This document shows, piece by piece, positions 9,340 to 18,060 of a stretch of DNA of 41,506 bases; position 1 is the stretch's first letter, and each line of letters starts with the position of its first letter. Under the pieces are notes generated by a model that did not search any database, was not told where the DNA came from, and was given only the letters and a program-made list of their open reading frames with translations. The stretch is from Candidatus Micrarchaeaceae archaeon. Its GTDB lineage: Archaea > Micrarchaeota > Micrarchaeia > Micrarchaeales > Micrarchaeaceae. The stretch is from positions 1 through 41,506 of the forward strand of contig DAIDAE010000005.1 in the NCBI GenBank assembly GCA_027310755.1, given 5' to 3'. The position numbers and the translations under genes are program-made.

Positions 9340-9489
9340 CTAAAACTCTCCCTTGTCTCTCTTGTTTCCGGCGAATACCCTGATGAAAAGTTTTGTAATG
9401 ATGTTCACGTTCCCGCTGGATTTTTTGATTATCTTGTATATGTGGATGTCCTTTTTTGCCCTCTTGACCACCTTAAATCGGTATTCCAT
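9340..9489 (-). CDS. Small basic 49-aa protein, not in the ORF track
   Basis: MEYRFKVVKRAKKDIHIYKIIKKSSGNVNIITKLFIRVFAGNKRDKGEF*; ATG at 9489 lies next to the upstream gene's stop at 9493. Confidence 0.55.
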   Translation of the reverse strand: MEYRFKVVKRAKKDIHIYKIIKKSSGNVNIITKLFIRVFAGNKRDKGEF

Positions 9490-9492
9490 GCT

Positions 9493-10236
9493 CTATCCCT
9501 TAAGCTCTATGTATCCCTCGCGCACCATGAGATCAAGGATCTGCTCGACCCTCGGGGGCGTAATCCTGTAGGTACTTGCAAATGCGGTCACGTCTATGGA
9601 TCCCGCGTGCGAGTCTATCCAGTCCTGGACCATGGACATCAGGGATGCGTCTGAATATATTTCGAGCTCCTTGAGCCTGCCCTTTATTTCCGAATTCTCA
9701 TTCTCAAGCATCGATGCCTGGACGGAAAGGTTCTTGTTGGAGTTGGCAAGCTCGATATTGAGCCTCCTCAGTTCCCTGTATTTTGTAAGCAGCGCCTGGT
9801 AGTTGTTGTAGAGCGACCCATATTCCGGGGTCAACGAGCCCAGAAAATCGTCTATCGATGAATCGAGGTGCTGGAGCAGCTGCGTGTTGTCGGCCTCGTA
9901 CAGGTCGGCTATCAACGAAAGGACTGACGTGAGGTTCTTAAGCACGTAAAGCCTCCTCAGTTTTGCTCCGGAGTCGAAACCTATTGAGAATTCGATCTTT
10001 ATCGCTTCCCTGTCGAACGTAAATATCATGAAAAGGTATGGCTTCTTCTGTATGTCCCTGCTTTCCACCTTCACCAGCGTCATATCGGACGGCGTGGTGC
10101 GTATCGAAAACATCTGCAGCGATGACAGCCTGTTCGTTATCGCATCAAAGCTGCCGAGCAATTTTCCCTTGAGCTGGAGGCTCTCTATCGCTGGCTCCAG
10201 GTTAGCCGCGCTTGCATCCTTTGCCTCTCCCGCCAA
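9493..10236 (-). CDS. Cytoplasmic coiled-coil protein with C-terminal winged-helix-like domain
   Basis: 'LLTKYRELRRLNIELANSNKNLSVQASMLENENSEIKGRLKELEIY' coiled coil; 'IDVTAFASTYRITPPRVEQILDLMVREGYIELKG' wHTH-like. Confidence 0.68.
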   Translation of the reverse strand: MAGEAKDASAANLEPAIESLQLKGKLLGSFDAITNRLSSLQMFSIRTTPSDMTLVKVESRDIQKKPYLFMIFTFDREAIKIEFSIGFDSGAKLRRLYVLKNLTSVLSLIADLYEADNTQLLQHLDSSIDDFLGSLTPEYGSLYNNYQALLTKYRELRRLNIELANSNKNLSVQASMLENENSEIKGRLKELEIYSDASLMSMVQDWIDSHAGSIDVTAFASTYRITPPRVEQILDLMVREGYIELKG

Positions 10237-10325
10237 AATATCACCGCGAATTCATTATAAATCAGAATAACCGTATAAATACTTTTGTATTCGGAATTTT
10301 GATGCGAACGCATCTGTTTGTCGAC

Positions 10326-10703
10326 TCATTTCACTGCGCCTTTTCCCGGTGCGATGCTAAGCGCAGGCACATACGTAAGGAGCGAAAAAAGGTATATGAA
10401 AATGAGCACGGCTATCGCATAGAACACCGCGACAATGTTCTTGCCGGCCAATATCACCGTTATTGCAAAAATAAGCCCGAGGGCCAGATACACCTTCTGC
10501 CGGCCTTCGAATCTTTTGCGCGCTTTGGCATGCTTCTGATAGTCGTCCCTGCAGACAACAATCCTGTAGCCCCTCTCGTTCCTGGTCACGTTTCTCTTCA
10601 GCCATCTGAGCGCGTATATGACATAGTCCTCGCGTATCTCCAGACCCTCCTTCCGCTCCCCGCAGTACATGCACCTTGTTTCCCTCGATTTTGGCGGTGC
10701 CAT
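10326..10703 (-). CDS. Small zinc-ribbon-like membrane protein
   Basis: N-terminal 'CMYCGE...VVCRDDY' Cys pattern followed by two TM helices. Confidence 0.6.
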   Translation of the reverse strand: MAPPKSRETRCMYCGERKEGLEIREDYVIYALRWLKRNVTRNERGYRIVVCRDDYQKHAKARKRFEGRQKVYLALGLIFAITVILAGKNIVAVFYAIAVLIFIYLFSLLTYVPALSIAPGKGAVK

Positions 10704-10712
10704 GGCATCACA

Positions 10713-11021
10713 TCATTGGTATTCTATTGAGGCGTTGTAGAGCCTGCCTGTCTCGCGCATTATCTTTACCTCGTCCAGGCTGTTCAGCACGTTCCTTATC
10801 TTGAGGTCGTCCACGCCTATCCTCCTGAGGATGTTTCCGAGGTTGTTTCTCGAAAGGCCGGCCTTCGTGAGCATGTCGGAGAATTTCACGACATCGATGT
10901 GCCTGTGCGCCTTCTCCATGTCATTGAGCAGGTTTTCGACGTTTTTCTCCCTGACCTGGAAGGCTATCAACAGTTTCCTGAGCTCCTGTCTTGTTACGAT
11001 GAACGTTTCGGATTTTACCAT
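10713..11021 (-). CDS. Small all-helical protein related to the C-terminal domain of the neighbouring ATPase
   Basis: ELRKLLIAF...VENLLNDM...IDVVKFSDMLTKAGL...LGNILRRIGVDDLKIRNVLNSL pattern matches residues near the C-terminus of the 11029..12531 product. Confidence 0.65.
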   Translation of the reverse strand: MVKSETFIVTRQELRKLLIAFQVREKNVENLLNDMEKAHRHIDVVKFSDMLTKAGLSRNNLGNILRRIGVDDLKIRNVLNSLDEVKIMRETGRLYNASIEYQ

Positions 11022-11028
11022 ACCACCA

Positions 11029-12531
11029 TCACGTATTTGAGATTATCCTTGCTATTATCGCGTCGTCGAGGCCGATGTTCTTCAGGAATGAGGCGATAAC
11101 GGCGTTATCGACATTTGCGTTCCTGAGCTCCTGTATGAATTCCCTTGTCTTTATGCTTCTGGACTGCGAATCCATCTTTGAGAATATCGCCTCGATGCTA
11201 TCGGATGTCATGTTGAACTCTATGAACTTTGTCCTGAGCTCCTCCTTTTCGAACTGATATTCCTTCTGTATTATGTTCGCCGATATCTCGCTAGAGGCAA
11301 GTATGTCGGTCAGGTCCAGGATGTACACATACAGCGGCTCTTCGCCGTGTATTTTCTCTATTATGAACGTTGATGGAAACCTTGTTGCAGTGGTGAACAG
11401 CATCTCCACTGCGGCCTGCCCGACGCCGAAGTTGCTTATCTCATTCCTTATGAAGTTTGAGAAATTTATCGAGGTCTGGAGATAGTTCAGGAACTTCTCG
11501 AATTTCGTCCTGAGTATGAAAGTCGTGCCGACGTTAGAGAATATGTCCTGGTTTATGTCTGTGGGCTCCTGCGAGGCGACTATGAGCCCGAACTGGTATT
11601 TCCTCCCCTCCCTGATTATGGTTATGGCATCGCTTTTTGGATCGCTCGCCACTTTCCATGCCTCATCGAGGACCACGAGCAGCTTCAGGCCCTTGGTCTC
11701 GCTGAATCCCTCGGCCCTCATCTTCTCCTTCAGCGTCTGCAGTATGAAGAGCGCGGCCATCGCCCTGAAATTCTCATCAGGAAGGCCGGACAGGTCTATG
11801 TCCACAAGGCCGGAGGTTATCAGCTTGCCCAAATCGAGCGTGCTCTCCCTTGCAAAATAATCGTCGCCCTCCCTCGCAAACTGCCTCAGCCTGTATACCG
11901 CGTTCTCCAGCTCGGCCGGGTACTCATATGTCCCCTCCTGGAGCTTCTCCTCCAAAAGCGCTATCACATCCTTGAGCGTCGGCGCCTTCTTTCCTTCCGG
12001 CGGCTTGTCCGCTATTATATATCCCATGTTGACGTATGCCTGCTCTATCGCCTCCTGCGTGAGCCTTTTTTGTTCGGGGAAAGTCGAAATGTCTGATATG
12101 ATATCAAAGGAATTCATGATCTGCTTTACCCTGTCCAGCGGCCTTATTCCTGCAAGGTCCATTATGTTCATGTAGGAGCCTTTCCCGAAGGACACCACAA
12201 CGCCCCCGCTCTGGATCGTCCATTTCTTGTACTCCCCGGCGAAATCCACTATGACCGCGTTAGCGTTCCAGATATAGCTTGCCCTGAGGAGGAAGGATTT
12301 CACGAAGTAGCTTTTTCCGGAGCCAGTCACTCCAACAATCGCTATATGCGGGTTAGTGAGATTGGAGAACGTCCATGAGAAAGGTATGTTGAAAAGTTTT
12401 GTCGTTCCTATGTAGATCGCTTTCATGGGGTCGTTGATGAGTATGTCCGCCGGCGGCTCGGGAGGCCTGCTGAAGAAGGAGCGCCTGCCTATCTGGCTCC
12501 CCATTATGTATTGCAGTTTCAATAGCGACAT
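11029..12531 (-). CDS. VirB4/HerA/CedB-type secretion ATPase
   Basis: Walker A 'GVTGSGKSYFVKSFLL', Walker B 'LKLLVVLDEAWKV', sensor 'GLIVASQEPTDI'. Confidence 0.88.
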   Translation of the reverse strand: MSLLKLQYIMGSQIGRRSFFSRPPEPPADILINDPMKAIYIGTTKLFNIPFSWTFSNLTNPHIAIVGVTGSGKSYFVKSFLLRASYIWNANAVIVDFAGEYKKWTIQSGGVVVSFGKGSYMNIMDLAGIRPLDRVKQIMNSFDIISDISTFPEQKRLTQEAIEQAYVNMGYIIADKPPEGKKAPTLKDVIALLEEKLQEGTYEYPAELENAVYRLRQFAREGDDYFARESTLDLGKLITSGLVDIDLSGLPDENFRAMAALFILQTLKEKMRAEGFSETKGLKLLVVLDEAWKVASDPKSDAITIIREGRKYQFGLIVASQEPTDINQDIFSNVGTTFILRTKFEKFLNYLQTSINFSNFIRNEISNFGVGQAAVEMLFTTATRFPSTFIIEKIHGEEPLYVYILDLTDILASSEISANIIQKEYQFEKEELRTKFIEFNMTSDSIEAIFSKMDSQSRSIKTREFIQELRNANVDNAVIASFLKNIGLDDAIIARIISNT

Positions 12532-12577
12532 TTTACTACCATGATTTCATTTTATATCTCGTTTCGATTAAATAAAC

Positions 12578-13411
12578 CTACTGTTCGACATCAAAGTTTG
12601 AATGCATTTCATTAAAGTCTACTGGGAGCATGAAGCTGTACCTGAATAAAATATAAAGCTCCCTGCCGACTATGCGCGTGAGCTGCGTGTTCATCCCGCT
12701 AGCCGCCACCTGCAGCTGCTTTACCTGTGCGGCCAGCGCGTCCAGGGCGCTCTTCTCGCTGACGCCCACCGCCGTCGTCTCGAAATACATCAACGATGCC
12801 ATTGGCTTTTCCCCTCCTCCTATGTTGTCTATCTGCGCCTGGATGACATTGATTTTCCTCTGGATGCCCCCGATTATGACCTCGTTGGAGTTCTTCGCCT
12901 GCAAAGCCTTCGACATCTCAAACTCCTGGTATGAGCGCTTGCCCTCCAGCTCGTCCCTGACTATTTGCACATCCCTAGCCACCGAAAGCACATGAAACTT
13001 GAATGCGAATTTCACGCTCATGACCATCTTTTCCCAGGCATCTATGGCCTGGACCTGCTTCATCTCAAGCCCCTCCTCTGTCTGCTCCGCCTTGAAAACG
13101 AATGCGAATAGGTTGGAGGTTACAAAACCGGTTGCATAATACAGGCCATTGATGTTCTTTATGACGGCGTCCTGCCCCTTTGTTATCTTATAGTCCTTGA
13201 ATGGCTGGAAGGTTATGCCGAGCATCCCGGTGATGAGGGGAAAGACAAAAAAGTCAGCGAACGTCATCGCCACCAGGAAGGTCAAATTTAGGGCGGCAAG
13301 AAGCACGGCGAGCACGCTCCATATCCCGCCGCCGAATGCCCCGAGGTTTGCTATGATGAGCACTGGGACTATTGCGCAGAAGACAAGATACATTATAGCT
13401 TCTTCATCCAT
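12578..13411 (-). CDS. VirB3/VirB4 N-terminal-domain-like membrane protein (paralog B)
   Basis: Two N-terminal TM helices then soluble domain 'FAFKFHVLSVARDVQIVRDELEGKRSYQEFE...'; 277 aa, same architecture as the adjacent 277-aa ORF. Confidence 0.6.
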   Translation of the reverse strand: MDEEAIMYLVFCAIVPVLIIANLGAFGGGIWSVLAVLLAALNLTFLVAMTFADFFVFPLITGMLGITFQPFKDYKITKGQDAVIKNINGLYYATGFVTSNLFAFVFKAEQTEEGLEMKQVQAIDAWEKMVMSVKFAFKFHVLSVARDVQIVRDELEGKRSYQEFEMSKALQAKNSNEVIIGGIQRKINVIQAQIDNIGGGEKPMASLMYFETTAVGVSEKSALDALAAQVKQLQVAASGMNTQLTRIVGRELYILFRYSFMLPVDFNEMHSNFDVEQ

Positions 13412-14237
13412 TCAGGTCGCCCTCGTTCATCTGCTGCGCCATCTGTTCGGTGGTGGTCGAATACGGTATGAGGTACTCGGGCTCCACGAACTTCAATATG
13501 TCCTGGCCGGTTATGACGCTCGGCTGCACGCCAAAGACCGCCGCTATCCCGGACATGACCTCGCGCGCCCTCTGCTGCGCAGTGGAAAGCGCCTCGTATT
13601 CCTGGTCGCCCCTCGCAGACACCATTGCATACGTGACCATCTCCAGCGATGTTGTTTTTCTCACATTATCGAGCATCGTCTGCCACATGGATGCCTTCCC
13701 ACGCGCCCTGTGTACTGCGCTTTCCGGAGCCCCTGTGCTTGTGAGCGATGATTCCTCCAGCTGTGCGGCACTTGCGTTGCTCCTTATCGTGTTTATGTAA
13801 TTGTCCTTGTTCATTATGTAGATCTGGCTGGTGTACCTGACGGGCAGCTCGCTGGCGCTCACCAGTTTTGTCAGCTGGGTGGAAAAATTCAGCTTCTCCT
13901 CATCGGTCATCTCGGTGCCGGATCTGTAGAGCGGTATCCTAACAAAAACGGTGGAGACGTATTCGCCGCCGTCCTTGGTCAATATGGCATCTCCGGCGGA
14001 GGAAATCCAAAACGCATCCTCGTTGCTTATCACTATGTCCCTTTTCCTCTGGCGGAACACGGGCGTAATCAGATAGGAGTACCCCCTCACGGAGAGCGCA
14101 AGGCATGAGAAGAAAATGCCGATGATGAGAAATATTATCTTGTATACCGGGAGCAGCGAGGATATGCCTACAGTTATCACCACGATGGCGACTCCGGTCG
14201 CAAAAAACCCAAGGAACATGAACAATCTGTTGTCCAT
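13404..14237 (-). CDS. VirB3/VirB4 N-terminal-domain-like membrane protein (paralog A)
   Basis: Two N-terminal TM helices, 'EMTDEEKLNFSTQLTKLVSASELPVRYTSQIYIMNKDNYI...'; overlaps downstream gene by 8 bp. Confidence 0.6.
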   Translation of the reverse strand: MDNRLFMFLGFFATGVAIVVITVGISSLLPVYKIIFLIIGIFFSCLALSVRGYSYLITPVFRQRKRDIVISNEDAFWISSAGDAILTKDGGEYVSTVFVRIPLYRSGTEMTDEEKLNFSTQLTKLVSASELPVRYTSQIYIMNKDNYINTIRSNASAAQLEESSLTSTGAPESAVHRARGKASMWQTMLDNVRKTTSLEMVTYAMVSARGDQEYEALSTAQQRAREVMSGIAAVFGVQPSVITGQDILKFVEPEYLIPYSTTTEQMAQQMNEGDLNG

Positions 14238-14258
14238 CTATTTCATCTCAACCGCATC

Positions 14259-14268
14259 CTTATATATT
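14259..14268 (-). promoter_or_regulatory. TATA box for the 13404..14237 gene, next to the TnpB element right end
   Basis: Minus-strand AATATATAAG ~25-30 bp upstream of ATG at 14237. Confidence 0.5.
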
Positions 14269-14280
14269 GTTAGTAAACTG

Positions 14281-15632
14281 TGACATCCTCCCACCGCTAA
14301 AGCATGTGGGCTTCCCCTGCAACTTGGATTCCACTCTTTGTTGCAGAGTATGTTTTCAGTTCCTCGACGACAGCCTCCCTTTGAGGTCTTACATGATCTC
14401 CCCGAACGTGACTTCCCGTGTGTCCCACGGTAGCTCTTATGAGTATATTCTTTGCTGCGTTTATGTCCCTATCGAGATGCATTCCGCATCTGTTGCAGTT
14501 GTATGTCCTTTCCAACAGAGGCATCTCCATCAGGTTTCCGCAGTTACTGCATTTTTTCGACGTGTTCCTTGCATCCACTTTTATTACCTTCATACCAGCA
14601 CTTTCAGCCTTGTAAGAAAGTAGTTGTGCAAACCTGTTCCATGAAGCGTTATTTATCGACTGTGAAAGATTGTGATTCCTGACCATGTTTTGGATATGCA
14701 ACTCCTCCATTGCAAACGAAGTGTATCCTGATTTTACCAATCTGTCTGTCAGCTTATGAAGGTAGTCGTCTGATCGATTCGTAATGTGTTCCCATTTCTT
14801 TTGCAGGCGCAGTTTTGCAAGTTCCCTCCTATGAGAACCTTTCTTTCTTTTTGCGACTATCCTCTGCCATCTTGCAACGTGTTTCTGCGAATCCTTTCTG
14901 AACTTTGGTCTTAGGATTTTTGTTCCGTCGGAGAATGTTGCAAATGTTTCAAGACCCATATCGATGCCAACTGGGTTTGTATCATTTACTTTTAGGATTT
15001 TGATGTCTTTTATTGCAGTGAAAATCGCATAATATTTCCCTGCCTCCCTCTTTATTTTCATCGTCTTTATCTTTCCCTCAATGGGCCTGTGGAATTCAAT
15101 CTGCACCCTTCCGATTCTAGATATGCGGAGCATATTTTTCTCGATAGAAAATGCGCCATTGTCCTGCGGATATGTTATTGAATTATATCGGTCTCCTGAT
15201 TTGAAACGGGGATATCCGACTTTCTGTTTCTTTCCATTTTTCTTTTCCTTGACTCTTCTGAAGAAGTTTTGGTATGCCTTAAGAACCCTGTATTCTATTT
15301 CACATCGCGTCTGCGAATAAAGCAATAGAAATTCTTTGTTCTCTTTTATTATTGCCTTTACGAATTTATTGAATTGCGCCATGGAAACTTTTGCATTCCC
15401 TGTTTTATATGAAACAATGGAGTTTTCGAGGATTTTATTATAGAATTTTTGTGAAAGAATCAGTCTTTCGTTTATTTCTTTCTGCCTCTTAGAATCAGGG
15501 AATATCCTATACTTGTAGGCTCTTGTGGAATCCATATTTGTATCCTGTTTCTTCATATCTATATACCTTATGTTTCATTATCTTTTTCGCCCTCGCTTTC
15601 ATCCGCACTTGAAAGATGTGAGATTTCCCGCT
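14281..15632 (-). mobile_element. Solo IS605/IS1341-type TnpB element, copy 1, inserted in the secretion locus
   Basis: Left end (minus) TTCAT|AGCGGGAAATCTCACATCTTTCAAGTGCGGATGAAAGC; right end CCCACATGCTTTAGCGGTGGGAGGATGTCA hairpin; no TnpA in the window; exact right boundary uncertain by a few nt. Confidence 0.8.
14297..15556 (-). CDS. tnpB: RNA-guided nuclease TnpB (IS605 OrfB family), copy 1
   Basis: RuvC residues in 'GIDMGLETFATFSDGT', 'FAMEELHIQNM', 'DRDINAAKNIL'; zinc ribbon 'CSNCG...CNRCG'. Confidence 0.93.
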   Translation of the reverse strand: MKKQDTNMDSTRAYKYRIFPDSKRQKEINERLILSQKFYNKILENSIVSYKTGNAKVSMAQFNKFVKAIIKENKEFLLLYSQTRCEIEYRVLKAYQNFFRRVKEKKNGKKQKVGYPRFKSGDRYNSITYPQDNGAFSIEKNMLRISRIGRVQIEFHRPIEGKIKTMKIKREAGKYYAIFTAIKDIKILKVNDTNPVGIDMGLETFATFSDGTKILRPKFRKDSQKHVARWQRIVAKRKKGSHRRELAKLRLQKKWEHITNRSDDYLHKLTDRLVKSGYTSFAMEELHIQNMVRNHNLSQSINNASWNRFAQLLSYKAESAGMKVIKVDARNTSKKCSNCGNLMEMPLLERTYNCNRCGMHLDRDINAAKNILIRATVGHTGSHVRGDHVRPQREAVVEELKTYSATKSGIQVAGEAHML

Positions 15633-15658
15633 ATGAAATGTTAAATTCATACTCGCGC

Positions 15659-16924
15659 TCACAGGAACGTCCTCATCGTTCGCGTACTTGCAGATGCCCC
15701 TATGAAATTGGCCATCTGCGTTATGAAAGAATAGGTGATCGCTATTGTCAATATCGGATAGAAAATTATCTGCAGCCAAAGGCCATTCATCACGCTCAGT
15801 ATGGTCCCGAACAGGCTGCAGGAGCTCGGGATGAAGCTGCCGTTTATTATCCCGCCGCAGGCGCTCGCATTCAGATTTGAGGGGTACGGGTTGACACCGG
15901 GAGAATAGAGGAAGGCGAGAAGAGTGGGCGCCACAAGGTAGAATCCCATCCCCAATGCTATCAGCATTCCTCCAAGGCCCCGCGTGGGCAGTATGGCCCT
16001 GAAGACTATTCCAAGTATGACAAAAACCGGCCCTATCACCGAGAAGAATATTAGGAGATAGTATATTCCCCATAGCACATAAAGCCCGTCTATCAGGAAG
16101 CTGGCGACAAGGCCCTCTGGGAACACGTACTCGATCTGGGCGAAAAGTTCAAGGAGGGAGATGCCGTTCGTAAGCAGGCCCAGCGCCAATGTTCCCCCCG
16201 TCCCTGCGCCTATATTTATCTGTATGTTCTGCGTTGTGACTGCGGCGACGAAAGCGTAGTCTGTAGAAATGACGCTCTGGAACTGGACCCCCGCCGTGCC
16301 CCCCAAGTTTACATTTTCGCCGGACACGAACGGGCATCCGGAAAGCCCGCTGGGGGGAGGATTTGGAACGCCCCCGCTCAGGGCAGGATCCTGCCCAATC
16401 ATGGTGTTGCCGTTTATTATGCAATCGTAACTCCATTCTGTTTCATTGATCGTAGTGAGCAGGGCGTTTGTTGCAACGGCATACGGATCGGTGACCGTTA
16501 TCGACGGGGTTCCGCCCGCGGCACTGCCAAGATTGTTTATCAGGGTGGATGGTATGGTCTGCAGTATGAGGCCGCTGATTAGGAAAAAGGATCCGACTAT
16601 CAGAGCTGTGGCTATGGCCTCATACAGTTCGCCTATGCCAAAGTTCCTAAGCCTGTCCAACTTTGTGGCCGTGCCTACCATGAAAATTATGGCGGCTATG
16701 GTGAACGATAGGAGCACGGCGACGAGCGCTATGGGGAACATGCCGCTCCATACGCTGCAGATCTCTCCCTGTATTGATGATGCAAGGAAACCGAGATTGC
16801 AGCTGTACGGTCCGTAGCTTCCGGTGCCGACTTGCGCAAATGCCACTGCGGCAAGCATTGAAAATAGGAGTATGGGCAGAGCGAGCCTTAATTTTTTAAC
16901 TGCGGTAATGGCCACGTTTGTCAT
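15659..16924 (-). CDS. VirB6/TrbL/CedA-like polytopic membrane protein (paralog 6)
   Basis: Signal/TM N-terminus; motif 'FVILGIVFRAILPTRGLGGMLIALGMGFYLVAP'; 4-bp overlap with upstream gene. Confidence 0.7.
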   Translation of the reverse strand: MTNVAITAVKKLRLALPILLFSMLAAVAFAQVGTGSYGPYSCNLGFLASSIQGEICSVWSGMFPIALVAVLLSFTIAAIIFMVGTATKLDRLRNFGIGELYEAIATALIVGSFFLISGLILQTIPSTLINNLGSAAGGTPSITVTDPYAVATNALLTTINETEWSYDCIINGNTMIGQDPALSGGVPNPPPSGLSGCPFVSGENVNLGGTAGVQFQSVISTDYAFVAAVTTQNIQINIGAGTGGTLALGLLTNGISLLELFAQIEYVFPEGLVASFLIDGLYVLWGIYYLLIFFSVIGPVFVILGIVFRAILPTRGLGGMLIALGMGFYLVAPTLLAFLYSPGVNPYPSNLNASACGGIINGSFIPSSCSLFGTILSVMNGLWLQIIFYPILTIAITYSFITQMANFIGASASTRTMRTFL

Positions 16925-18060
16925 ATCAATCCAACCAGCAAAGACATAAAGTCTATCCTTTCACCTATCGCCCTCGAAAAGTCGACTATGAATGCATCGA
17001 CTATGGTAAAGTTCAGGAAGCCTATGAAGGTGAGCCCGGCGAGCGCGGCGCCAAGTGCAAACACCCATGGGCCGACCGGAAGTGAGGCCGGCGCCCCGAA
17101 GACCGCGGGGAGCAGCTGCAGGAACGATACCAATAGGTCGGTGCCCAGCCCGGAAATGGTGCTCGGAGATGAATATATACACAGCAGGGTGCCCGGCGCG
17201 CATCCGATCGAATTCTGCAGCGTGGTGTCAATGAAGCCGTATGTTATGGATGTTACGAGCGGGTATATCAGCCCAAGGCCCAGGCCGAGGGCTATCATGG
17301 CGCCCCCGAATGTTCTCATGAAGCCGAAAGACCTTGCTATCAATCCGAGTGTTACGAAGAACGCAAGCCACATCAGCGAACCTGCAAGCAGCAGGCTCTG
17401 GACCTGGTTTATTATTTCAAGGAGCAATATGCCGGAGAATGCAAAGGAGAGCGCATCCTGCGTCCCCACCGGGAAGAAGCTGCTCAGGGATGCACCGCCA
17501 TTGAACTGGAGGTCGGTGCCGGTTGGAGCAAGCGTGAGCGTGAAGCCGAATCCCGGGGTGAAGCCCATGAACATCGTCACGAAGAACGTGGCCTCGAACA
17601 GGCCGAATGCGTAGCGGTTGAACACTGCCATGTCGCACGTGGCGATGCTAAACACGTCCTGGGCCGACGAGCAGTTGAACTCTCCAGTTGTCGGGAGAAG
17701 CCCCACGCTTTGCAGCGCCTGGTTTGGATCCAGGGTGAAGAGATATACGAAGGCCAGAAATATTACGATGAGCGCTATTGAAAGTATGCCCTCGTATATC
17801 TGGAAGCGCGCCCATCCCCTTCCGGACGGGCTGTCTATCAGGCCCGAGAGCATAAAGACGAGCGCGGCCACCGCTATAACAGCCAGGACCACGAGGAGCG
17901 CCAGTCCGAAGAAGTTTGTGGGAAGCGCGGGCAGCCCGACGGGCTGGCTCTCCGCGAAAATCGGGAATACCATGATGAATATTATGGCTATGGCGAACGC
18001 CCTGCGAAGGGAGTTGTTGGCATCATTGCCCTGATCCTTTGTGTTGTTGATCTTCCTCAT
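16921..18060 (-). CDS. VirB6/TrbL/CedA-like polytopic membrane protein (paralog 5)
   Basis: Motif 'FVTLGLIARSFGFMRTFGGAMIALGLGLGLIYP'; ATGA overlaps on both sides. Confidence 0.7.
   Translation of the reverse strand: MRKINNTKDQGNDANNSLRRAFAIAIIFIMVFPIFAESQPVGLPALPTNFFGLALLVVLAVIAVAALVFMLSGLIDSPSGRGWARFQIYEGILSIALIVIFLAFVYLFTLDPNQALQSVGLLPTTGEFNCSSAQDVFSIATCDMAVFNRYAFGLFEATFFVTMFMGFTPGFGFTLTLAPTGTDLQFNGGASLSSFFPVGTQDALSFAFSGILLLEIINQVQSLLLAGSLMWLAFFVTLGLIARSFGFMRTFGGAMIALGLGLGLIYPLVTSITYGFIDTTLQNSIGCAPGTLLCIYSSPSTISGLGTDLLVSFLQLLPAVFGAPASLPVGPWVFALGAALAGLTFIGFLNFTIVDAFIVDFSRAIGERIDFMSLLVGLI

Noticed and set aside
14297-15556. Possibility that the TnpB-like proteins are Cas12 effectors
   Set aside because: Size (~400-420 aa), IS605-type ends, compact RuvC/zinc-ribbon layout and lack of an array fit TnpB, not Cas12.
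15507-16073. 188-aa minus ORF spanning the TnpB left end and VirB6-like gene
   Set aside because: Out of frame with both flanking genes, low-complexity His/Arg-rich composition.
16988-17614. 208-aa plus-strand ORF opposite a VirB6-like gene
   Set aside because: No recognisable motif; antisense shadow of a well-supported membrane protein.
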